Shown here piece after piece: positions 57,581 through 64,000 of a DNA stretch of 64,000 nucleotides (positions within the stretch are counted from its first letter, which is position 1; each line of letters starts with the position of its first letter). The position numbers and the translations under genes are program-made. This DNA is from Polynucleobacter wuianus (GTDB lineage Bacteria > Pseudomonadota > Gammaproteobacteria > Burkholderiales > Burkholderiaceae). The notes beneath the pieces were generated by a model. The model had not been told where the DNA came from. It saw nothing but the letters and a program-made list of their open reading frames with translations, and ran no database searches. The stretch lies in assembly GCF_001659725.1 (NCBI RefSeq), contig NZ_CP015922.1, forward strand, positions 124,001 to 188,000. The letters run 5' to 3'.

Positions 57581-58438
57581 ATGAATGAAAAACTAGACCG
57601 TCTTTTAGACCATCTCGAAACTTTTTTACCGAAGCCATTAACTGACGAGCAGTGGAAGTCTTCAACAGCATTTAGATGGCGTCGCAGAGACAGTATCTTC
57701 GGAAGTATTGGCTTTTTGCAGCCCGTAAAGTATGTATCCGACATTACCTTTGAGGATCTGCAAAACATCGATCGTCAACGTGATGCGATTCGGGACAATA
57801 CGAAAAACTTTATCCAGAAAAAACCAGCCAATAATATTCTGCTAACTGGTGCCAGGGGAACGGGCAAGTCTTCCCTAATTAAGGCTAGTTTGCATGAGTT
57901 TGCTAGTCAGGGACTGCGTTTAGTTGAGGTAGAAAAGGAGCATCTGGCCGATTTAGCGGATATCACTGAATTATTGGCTGATCGTCCCGAGCGCTTCATT
58001 GTTTTTTGCGATGACCTGTCTTTTGAGGATGGTGAGTCAGGCTACAAAGCAATGAAGTCTGCCTTAGATGGCTCCGTCTCCGCCCAAGTTGACAATGTTT
58101 TAATTTATGCAACATCCAATCGCCGTCATTTATTACCTGAGTACATGAAAGATAACGAAGGTTATATGCATAGTGATGATGGTGAAATTCATCCTGGCGA
58201 AGTGGTTGAGGAAAAGATCTCGTTATCTGAGCGCTTTGGTTTGTGGCTATCTTTTTATCCACCCAAACAAGATGAATACTTAGCTATCGTCGCGCATTGG
58301 TTGCAACACTTTGGGTTAACTCCCACACAAATTGAAGCAGCTCGTTCAGAGGCGCTCGTTTGGGCTTTAGAGCGCGGCTCTCGCTCAGGTCGTGTCGCAT
58401 GGCAGTTCGCAAAACACTGGGCGGGATCACATGCTTAG
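57581..58438 (+). CDS. DUF815 family AAA ATPase
   Basis: A 285-residue P-loop ATPase. Walker A is GARGTGKSS (90-98) in NILLTGARGTGKSSLIKA; Walker B is IVFCDDLSFE near 142-151; a sensor-like YATSNRRHLLPEYM follows, with R residues for arginine finger roles in ERGSRSGRVAWQF near the end. The family is widespread and its role is not established. It lies between argJ and mutT, the usual place in Burkholderiales, with gaps of 14 and 15 bp. Confidence 0.85.
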   Translation: MNEKLDRLLDHLETFLPKPLTDEQWKSSTAFRWRRRDSIFGSIGFLQPVKYVSDITFEDLQNIDRQRDAIRDNTKNFIQKKPANNILLTGARGTGKSSLIKASLHEFASQGLRLVEVEKEHLADLADITELLADRPERFIVFCDDLSFEDGESGYKAMKSALDGSVSAQVDNVLIYATSNRRHLLPEYMKDNEGYMHSDDGEIHPGEVVEEKISLSERFGLWLSFYPPKQDEYLAIVAHWLQHFGLTPTQIEAARSEALVWALERGSRSGRVAWQFAKHWAGSHA

Positions 58439-58453
58439 GATGAATGAATTCTT

Positions 58454-58870
58454 GTGAGTGAAATTCATCGACCCGTTACTGAAGTAGCGGCTGGAATATT
58501 GATAGACCAATCCGGCCGCTATCTTTTGGGGCAAAGACCTGCAGGTAAACCGTATGCAGGTTATTGGGAAGTGCCGGGTGGAAAGATTGAAAAAGGCGAA
58601 ACTGTTTTTGACGCGCTTAAACGTGAATTACAAGAAGAGCTTGGAATCAATATTCAATCAAGTGAAGAGTTAACCGTTCTTGAACATGACTACCCCCACG
58701 CCTATGTTCGTTTGTACGTCAGCATTATTCGAGACTGGACTGGTACCCCAAAAGGGTGCGAAGGGCAGGCCTTATCTTGGGAGTTATTAGGCACAGAAAA
58801 ACCTACTGTGGAACCGCTATTGCCGGCCGCTTGGCCAATGCTAGAAAGGCTGAAAGCCTTTTTGGCTTAG
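58454..58870 (+). CDS. MutT-like NUDIX hydrolase
   Basis: A 138-residue NUDIX protein starting at GTG 58454. The NUDIX box is GGKIEKGETVFDALKRELQ followed by EELGI (42-64), complete with the R-E-x-x-E-E catalytic core. AAGILIDQSGRYLLGQRPAGKPYAGYWEVPGG resembles MutT, which removes 8-oxo-dGTP, so this is the likely role. The related Burkholderia gene carries a longer form in some species; this one is minimal. Its last 4 bp overlap the zapD stop, and an apparent terminator hairpin lies inside its 3' end. Confidence 0.9.
   Translation: MSEIHRPVTEVAAGILIDQSGRYLLGQRPAGKPYAGYWEVPGGKIEKGETVFDALKRELQEELGINIQSSEELTVLEHDYPHAYVRLYVSIIRDWTGTPKGCEGQALSWELLGTEKPTVEPLLPAAWPMLERLKAFLA
58845..58863 (+). terminator. 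Terminator hairpin embedded in the end of mutT
   Basis: AAAGGCT (58845-58851), loop GAA, AGCCTTT (58855-58861), with Ts to 58863. The stem is perfect over 7 bp and lies within the last codons of the NUDIX gene, ahead of convergent zapD. The T-run is short, so efficiency is uncertain. Confidence 0.5.
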
Positions 58871-59619
58871 AACTGACAGAGGGTCAGTTTGAATGGCACA
58901 TCCTTGTTAGCGGGCTGTGCTTTTTTATCGCGATCAGATTGCATAAAGCGTACCGATAGTAAGTATTTATTGGCGCTAATTTCAGAGAAGAGTGTGTCAT
59001 CTTCGACTGCAATACGCATGAGCTGATAAATTTTTCCTGAGGGCGCCTGTTGGAATGATCCGTTGTGTGCTACAACATCTTTTGCTTCGCCTGACTGGCG
59101 TAATAAGCGTAAAAATAATTGGCAAGCATCTTGCCATGGCAGCAATGGACAAACAAAATTTTCTAAAAGTTTCCGACGCTCAGTCGAGGGACTATTTTTC
59201 CAGGCATGGTAGCTAGGTAAATCTATTGGACTTGTGCCGCCAGGAATATTTAGGCGGGTACGAATTCCGTTGAGCCATTCACTCTCAGAAATTACTAGAT
59301 TTGGCCTGCCTGCAGATTGATTAATCTTACTTGCAACCGAATCAATTTCAGCGAGTGTTTGAGAAAGGGCTTCTTGATCAACCTTTTGCGATGACTTTAG
59401 GCCATTGAGCGCGTATTTTTGTCGCTCAAATTCCTTTAAGAGTAGTGACTTGATATCGCCGCGTGCGCCAATATCACCAAGATCAAACAACATCGAAATT
59501 GCATTGTGATGAAGTTCGGGGTCATCTGATCGAACGAAATGGTTGAAGCGGGCGAACAAATACTCCAGTCGAAGCATGCTTCGAACTAATTCATTGAAGG
59601 GGTATTCGTAGACAATCAC
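58867..59619 (-). CDS. zapD: Cell division protein ZapD
   Basis: A 250-residue protein of the DUF1342/ZapD family that bundles FtsZ through its C-terminal peptide, which FtsZ here retains (48544-48573). The helical N-terminal part YEYPFNELVRSMLRLEYLFAR is the signature, followed by RSSLLKEFERQKYAL-like helices, and the beta-rich C-terminal half ends in RFMQSDRDKKAQPANKDVPF. It follows coaE by 11 bp. In many relatives yacG sits next to zapD and mutT; here the two genes overlap and no yacG is present. Confidence 0.93.
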   Translation of the reverse strand: MIVYEYPFNELVRSMLRLEYLFARFNHFVRSDDPELHHNAISMLFDLGDIGARGDIKSLLLKEFERQKYALNGLKSSQKVDQEALSQTLAEIDSVASKINQSAGRPNLVISESEWLNGIRTRLNIPGGTSPIDLPSYHAWKNSPSTERRKLLENFVCPLLPWQDACQLFLRLLRQSGEAKDVVAHNGSFQQAPSGKIYQLMRIAVEDDTLFSEISANKYLLSVRFMQSDRDKKAQPANKDVPFKLTLCQF

Positions 59620-59630
59620 AAGCCCATATT

Positions 59631-60317
59631 CTATGACGAACTGAGCTGATCTTTCTGAATCTGTAGAATTTTTTGGTGCAACTGGTTTACTTCGACATTC
59701 AATGTCGCGAGACTGCCTTGGTTCTCGATGACTATATCGGCACGAGCAAGGCGATCTCTTCTAGATGTCTGGGCCTGCAGAATTCTTTCAACCTCGGCTC
59801 TAGGTAAATTGCTGCGCTGCATCACTCTAGTAATTTGGATCTCTTCGGGGCAATCCACGACCACTAAACGGTCGATCAGTCCTTCCCAAGAGCCTGATTC
59901 AATCAGGAGGGGTACGACAAATACCAAGTAGGGTATGCCCTTGGCGACTAGTAACTCAGCTTGCTTGATCGTCTCCTGCCGAATGAGGGGATGAGTGATT
60001 GCCTCCAATGCTTTTCTTGCCTCAACTTTTGCAAATACTAAGGCGCGCATCTTGCTTCTATCTAAAGCTCCATTGATATCCAGATATTCGGTGCCAAACT
60101 GCTTCTGTATGGCTGAGATTGCAATGCCGTTTGGGGCTGTGATTTGATGAGCGATAAGATCGGTGTCGACAATACCGGCCCCAAGCTTTGCTAGCAAATC
60201 ACTCACCGCAGTTTTGCCTGAGCCAATACCTCCAGTTAAGCCGATGAGGGGAATGCGCCCCTTCAGCGTGCTTAAAGCGGATTGCTTTGCATCCATGTTT
60301 GAAGAATCTGTGGCCAT
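59631..60317 (-). CDS. coaE: Dephospho-CoA kinase
   Basis: A 228-residue P-loop kinase completing CoA synthesis. GGIGSGKT (29-36) in LIGLTGGIGSGKTAVSDLL is the ATP site; VDTDLIAHQIT binds dephospho-CoA; VVDCPEEIQITRVMQRSNLPRAE is the lid region. About 20 residues precede the usual start; ATG 60296 in the same frame is an alternative. It overlaps pilD by 46 bp at the chosen start (25 bp at the alternative). Confidence 0.94.
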   Translation of the reverse strand: MATDSSNMDAKQSALSTLKGRIPLIGLTGGIGSGKTAVSDLLAKLGAGIVDTDLIAHQITAPNGIAISAIQKQFGTEYLDINGALDRSKMRALVFAKVEARKALEAITHPLIRQETIKQAELLVAKGIPYLVFVVPLLIESGSWEGLIDRLVVVDCPEEIQITRVMQRSNLPRAEVERILQAQTSRRDRLARADIVIENQGSLATLNVEVNQLHQKILQIQKDQLSSS

Positions 60318-60772
60318 AACAGCTCAATGATGCCAGCAATAGCAAGAAATGGTCCAAAAGGAAATGCCGTCTGAAGAGATTTTTTTTGGATTCGCAACCA
60401 TATCAGCCCTCCAAATAAGCCACCAATCGAGGCCACTAAGAGGATGCCTGGCAGGGCGCTTAAACCAAGCCACGCCCCCAGAGCGGATAACAATTTTGCG
60501 TCACCCATGCCAATTCCATTTTGTTTCTTTGCCGCTCGATAGATGAAATTGAGGCCCCACAAAAATAAATAGCCAATAACAGCACCAGTAAGGGCATCTT
60601 GAAAGCCAGTAAATTTCCAAGGGCTTAAGCAATTAAAAATTAACCCAATTGCGATCATGGGAAGAGTAATGAAATCAGGAAGCCTAAAGCTTCGAAAATC
60701 AACATAGGCCAAGTAAACCAATGCTAAGACTAACAAGGTGCGAACTATTTCGATAGCCGTGAAAGTGTTCAT
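60272..60772 (-). CDS. Short prepilin peptidase (A24, peptidase domain only)
   Basis: A 166-residue multi-helix membrane protease. The two catalytic aspartates of the type IV prepilin peptidase site are D24 in YVDFRSFRLPD and D91 in GIGMGDAKLL, and the GxGD signature is intact. Usual PilD has about 280 residues because an N-terminal methyltransferase domain with a zinc-binding CxxC pair precedes this part; that domain is missing, so the product resembles TadV/CpaA-type peptidases. The start at 60772 shares a base with the pilC stop, leaving no room for the missing domain upstream. Probably processes prepilins of the linked system. Confidence 0.85.
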   Translation of the reverse strand: MNTFTAIEIVRTLLVLALVYLAYVDFRSFRLPDFITLPMIAIGLIFNCLSPWKFTGFQDALTGAVIGYLFLWGLNFIYRAAKKQNGIGMGDAKLLSALGAWLGLSALPGILLVASIGGLFGGLIWLRIQKKSLQTAFPFGPFLAIAGIIELLWPQILQTWMQSNPL

Positions 60773-61818
60773 TAAACAATTTGACCTAAGTTAAATATGG
60801 GTAGATATAAGATGATGACTAGACTACCAATAATGACGCCAACCACAATAATAAGCAAAGGCTCTAAAGTGTGACTGAGGTTATTAAGGCGATTGCTAAG
60901 TTGAGAGCCCAGACTATTTGCGCGTTTACCAAGCATTTGCGCAAGAAAGCCACTTTCGGCTGCAATATGAAGTAATTGCAAGGTTTCAGAATCGAAAAAA
61001 CAATGGTTTGGATCTGCTTTTTTCAGGGCTTCTCCTAGCGGCCAGCCTCTGGCAAGATGTTTAAAAACCTCCGCACTTAAGTTATGACTGAACCAATGAT
61101 TTGAAGATTGTGCGGTAACTCGCAGCGCATCGGGCAGCGCTAGCCCAGAGTCTAAAAGGTGACCAAGGGTGCGGCACCAATAGGTTAGGGTTGCTAGGCG
61201 AAATAATGTTCCTAGCAATGGAATACGAAAGCTTAGTCGATCGCATTGCTTTTGCAGCCAGCTTGATTTAATCCAAGCCAAAAATAATACGAGACCGCCA
61301 CCGAGTAGACAGGCGGAGATTTCAAAAAAGAAGTGGTTAATGCTCGAAGATATTTGAATGAGCGCCTTTGTGGGGGCTGGTAGCTCCGCTTGAAAGTGAC
61401 CAAAGACATCCTTGAATACGGGCACCACCCAAACCATCATGACGATGACCAGCAGAAGCGAGCTGCTCAAGGTAATAATGGGATAGCTCAACGCTTGTTG
61501 AATTTTGCGTGTTAATTCAATTTGAGCCTCTAGCTGCTGAGAAATTGTTTTTAGTGCTAGCTCAATATTGCCCGTGCGTTCGCTTACCCGTATGAGATTA
61601 ATAAATTCCATAGAAAACAGATCATCTTGCGCAATGAGGCTTTGAGAAAAGCTATTACCTTTTCTGAGGTAAATTTGTACCTCTGGGAGCCAACCTTGCC
61701 AATTCTTGGGTGCGGAAGACTGAATGAGCTCTATGGCGTTTAAGAGTGCCAGTCCAGCATTTAATAGGGTGAGTAATTGCTGTGCAAAATCTAGCTGAGC
61801 TTGTTTGCTTAGTGCCAT
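60772..61818 (-). CDS. pilC: Type II secretion F/PilC family inner-membrane platform protein
   Basis: A 348-residue protein with three membrane helices and two T2SSF domains: the first opening DFAQQLLTLLNAGLALLNAIELI at about 9-31, the second TYWCRTLGHLLDSGLALPDALRV near 200-222, and the final helix LEPLLIIVVGVIIGSLVIILYLPIFNLGQ. PilC proteins usually have about 400 residues, with some 60 before the first T2SSF domain; that part is absent. It overlaps pilB by 10 bp and pilD by 1 bp. Confidence 0.9.
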   Translation of the reverse strand: MALSKQAQLDFAQQLLTLLNAGLALLNAIELIQSSAPKNWQGWLPEVQIYLRKGNSFSQSLIAQDDLFSMEFINLIRVSERTGNIELALKTISQQLEAQIELTRKIQQALSYPIITLSSSLLLVIVMMVWVVPVFKDVFGHFQAELPAPTKALIQISSSINHFFFEISACLLGGGLVLFLAWIKSSWLQKQCDRLSFRIPLLGTLFRLATLTYWCRTLGHLLDSGLALPDALRVTAQSSNHWFSHNLSAEVFKHLARGWPLGEALKKADPNHCFFDSETLQLLHIAAESGFLAQMLGKRANSLGSQLSNRLNNLSHTLEPLLIIVVGVIIGSLVIILYLPIFNLGQIV

Positions 61819-62891
61819 ATGGATACCTCAGCATCTAAAGAGGCGTTGTCAATCAGACCCTCTATGACTTTGCACAATCCAGCATCTCGCATGCTTATAT
61901 GCGGTAAAGATGGATCCAGTAGATGCTGAGCGCTGAGAACTTCATGAACTCCTAGGCGACCAAAATAACGAGAGCCTTTGCAGGTCTTACAGAGCTCTGA
62001 GGATCTGGCATTCATTGCGGGTTTGCAATCACCACAGAGTTTTCGAATCAGTCGTTGAGAGCTTACGCTATGTAAACAAGACTCGATTGACTCTTGATCA
62101 ACCCCTAGGCTTTTCAATCTAGCCAGTGCTCCTCTAGCATTACGGGTATGAAGAGTGCTTAAGACAAGATGACCTGTTTGCGCAGCCTGTATTGCTAGGT
62201 TTGCAGTAGCACTATCCCGAATTTCTCCAATCATGATGACATCGGGGTCTTGCCTGAGTAGTGCTTTGATAATGACTGGAAAGTCGAGTCCTGCCCGCGG
62301 GTGATATGCCACCTGATTGACACCAGGTAGGCGAATTTCAATGGGATCTTCGATAGAGCAAAGATTGCGATGGGTCTGGTTGAGTTTTCGCAGGCAGCTA
62401 TACAGCGTTCTAGTTTTACCGCTACCCGTGGGACCCGTTACCAAAATAAGACCATTGGGCTGAGAAAGGGCTTTATGCAAAATGGCCATCTGCTCTGGTA
62501 ATAAACCAATGTGCTCTAGTGAAAGCTCCTCTAGCCGATTGGGCAAGATGCGAATAACTGCTTTCTCACCATATAGTGTTGGCAGAATAGAGACCCGGCA
62601 ATCAATATCGGGACTAGAAAAATCTAAACCGATGCATAAACGACCATCTTGCGGAATTCGTTTTTCTGCAATATCTAAGCGAGCTAATATTTTGATGCGA
62701 GTGATGAGGCGTTCGTGTAGTTCAGCAGAATGTTGTGATTGAACATTTAGTAAACCATCAACCCGAATGCGAACTAGAGTACCTAAATTACTGGGCTCAA
62801 TATGAATGTCGCTAGCTCTGGCGGTGAGAGCATTGGCTGCGATCTCATACCAGGTGCGAATAATGAGTGAGTCATCATGAGAAATACTCAA
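61809..62891 (-). CDS. pilB: Pilus/type II secretion assembly ATPase (PilB/GspE core)
   Basis: A 360-residue secretion ATPase. ASDIHIEP (26-33) begins the conserved core; Walker A is GPTGSGKT (153-160); the Asp box and Walker B follow in CSIEDPIEIRLPGVNQVAYH and LLRQDPDVIMIGEIRDSATANLA; a four-cysteine zinc motif CGDC...CKTC lies near 285-305 as in PilB/GspE and unlike PilT. Normal PilB has about 560 residues; the N-terminal T2SSE_N domain is absent. It begins with a 4-bp overlap on the CorC-type gene. Confidence 0.9.
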   Translation of the reverse strand: MSISHDDSLIIRTWYEIAANALTARASDIHIEPSNLGTLVRIRVDGLLNVQSQHSAELHERLITRIKILARLDIAEKRIPQDGRLCIGLDFSSPDIDCRVSILPTLYGEKAVIRILPNRLEELSLEHIGLLPEQMAILHKALSQPNGLILVTGPTGSGKTRTLYSCLRKLNQTHRNLCSIEDPIEIRLPGVNQVAYHPRAGLDFPVIIKALLRQDPDVIMIGEIRDSATANLAIQAAQTGHLVLSTLHTRNARGALARLKSLGVDQESIESCLHSVSSQRLIRKLCGDCKPAMNARSSELCKTCKGSRYFGRLGVHEVLSAQHLLDPSLPHISMRDAGLCKVIEGLIDNASLDAEVSIWH

Positions 62892-64000
62892 TCTTGATCT
62901 TGATTGGGGCGATACAGCTTGACAGTCTTAACACCTTGGTCATCAAACTGCACAATTTCCATGACAATGCCTGCAATTCTGATACTCACATCGTGATCAG
63001 GAATGGCTTCTAATTTTTCTAAAATCAGGCCATTGAGGGTTCGTGGCCCTTCTAATGGAAGTTCAAGATTCAACAAGCGATTGAGGTCACGAAGAGATGC
63101 TGTGCCGCTAGCAAGATAAGTCCCATCTGTAAGCCAGTGTGGCTCGGTAGAGAGATTCGAAAAAGAGGTTGTGAATTCACCAATGAGTTCTTCAACAATA
63201 TCTTCAAACGTCACAAGACCTAAAACCTCACCATACTCATTCACCACTAGACTTAAGCGTTGTTGGTTATCCTGGAAGAATTGCATTTGTTGCAATACTG
63301 GTGTGCCACTAGGAATAAAGTAAGGTTCATTGATAAGCGATCTAAAGTCTTCATGTTTTAAATCGGAGTCACCCAGCAAAGACAGGGCTTTTTTAACGGA
63401 AAGAATGCCCACAATACGCTCTGAGTCTCCATCACAAACAGGTAATTTGTTGTGATAGCAGGTCTCTAGCTGTTGCACCACCTCATCAATAGGCCTTGAA
63501 AGATCCAAGACTTCAATTTTGGAACGGGGTGTCATTACATCATCCACCCTAATGTTCTCTAAGTTAAATAGGTTAAGCAAAATATTGCGATGGTGATTGG
63601 AGACGAAGCGATTAGATTCTAAAACTAAGCTACGTAACTCTTCTTTGCTCATCGCCCGACTATCAGATGATGACTGCAGACCGGACAATCTCATCAAGCC
63701 CGATACAAAGTTATTGATCAGCCAAAGTAGGGGTTTGAGTAAAAAAGTCAGTGGCAGGATGAACCAGCCCACATTGGATGCAATCTTTTCTGGGAAGGCT
63801 GCACCGATGACTTTGGGTGTGATTTCACTAAAGATGATGATGAGTAAAGCTACTACTAGTGTGGCAATAGAAAGAACAAGGCCACTTTCTCCAAAGAGAT
63901 GCAGGGCAATGCCTGTCACTAAGATTGGAAGAATGGTATTAATGAGGTTATTGGAGATCAGCAGCACAGACAAAAGCGAGTCGATTCGCTTCAGGAGTCT
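62888..64000 (-). CDS. HlyC/CorC-family (DUF21-CBS-CorC_HlyC) membrane protein, 5' end outside the window
   Basis: The frame is open to the window edge, reading RLLKRIDSLLSVLLISNN at the border, so the start lies beyond 64000. The visible part has DUF21 membrane helices (ending near SGLMRLSG), the acidic E-I-T-P-K motif typical of this family, two CBS domains (DDVMTPRSKIEVLDLSRPID onward; GIPVL-type second unit), and a C-terminal CorC_HlyC domain. Related proteins affect cobalt/magnesium resistance. It overlaps pilB by 4 bp (ATGA), so it may head the pilB-pilC-pilD-coaE-zapD message. Confidence 0.88.
   Translation of the reverse strand, partial: RLLKRIDSLLSVLLISNNLINTILPILVTGIALHLFGESGLVLSIATLVVALLIIIFSEITPKVIGAAFPEKIASNVGWFILPLTFLLKPLLWLINNFVSGLMRLSGLQSSSDSRAMSKEELRSLVLESNRFVSNHHRNILLNLFNLENIRVDDVMTPRSKIEVLDLSRPIDEVVQQLETCYHNKLPVCDGDSERIVGILSVKKALSLLGDSDLKHEDFRSLINEPYFIPSGTPVLQQMQFFQDNQQRLSLVVNEYGEVLGLVTFEDIVEELIGEFTTSFSNLSTEPHWLTDGTYLASGTASLRDLNRLLNLELPLEGPRTLNGLILEKLEAIPDHDVSIRIAGIVMEIVQFDDQGVKTVKLYRPNQDQD

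Overview
This window is chromosomal DNA from a betaproteobacterium of the Burkholderiaceae, most likely Polynucleobacter or a close relative. The reasons are the gene order (hemA-prfA-prmC-grxD; apaG opposite rpe-trpE-trpG-trpD-trpC; an unbroken mraZ-to-ftsZ cell-wall cluster followed by a peroxiredoxin, lpxC, dciA and secA; then argJ, a DUF815 ATPase, mutT, zapD, coaE and pilus genes), the moderate and rather AT-leaning base composition, a Coq7-type ubiquinone hydroxylase and compact genes with many overlaps. The genus is inferred from recall of gene order, not from a search. No rRNA, tRNA, CRISPR array, transposase or prophage gene was seen.

Region by region. 1-2342: the end of a glycan-related block with three putative glycosyltransferase-like genes. 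2345-10255 (minus strand): an MHS-type transporter, rmuC, grxD, a TPR/glycosyltransferase-like gene lying inside the usual prmC-grxD junction, then prmC, prfA and hemA. 10299-15120: a small membrane protein, ung, an M61 peptidase, dsbC and a UbiH-type hydroxylase. 15161-17347: ychF with its terminator, a MarR-like regulator, and a divergent membrane-protein gene interrupted by one in-frame stop. 17349-21974: trpC-trpD-trpG-trpE-rpe. 22024-25676: apaG, a possible 37-residue membrane peptide, mltA, an enoyl-CoA hydratase and an M20 amidohydrolase. 25757-30177: bioD-bioF-bioA divergent from bioB. 30188-30817: coq7.

30818-31109 is the longest gene-free stretch (292 bp). It carries a LexA-like SOS box, a separate palindrome, A-tracts, a sigma70-like promoter and a three-unit MraZ operator just ahead of the complete dcw cluster (31110-48576). 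In that cluster nearly every gene overlaps or abuts the next: mraZ, rsmH, ftsL, ftsI, murE, murF, mraY, murD, ftsW, murG, murC, ddlB, ftsQ, ftsA, ftsZ. Together they build lipid II, flip and polymerise septal peptidoglycan, and assemble the FtsZ ring. Beyond it lie a peroxiredoxin, lpxC, dciA and secA. A two-gene molybdenum hydroxylase unit bracketed by two terminators follows, then argJ, an AAA ATPase, mutT, and (minus strand) zapD, coaE, pilD, pilC, pilB and a window-truncated CorC-type gene.

Most of the window is conserved housekeeping DNA, and I saw no clear new multigene system. The points most worth a second look are the SOS-like box ahead of the division cluster, the stop codon inside an otherwise open membrane-protein gene, the set of pilus assembly proteins that all lack their usual N-terminal parts, the possible small membrane peptide sharing its start with mltA, and the accessory genes set into otherwise conserved neighbourhoods.
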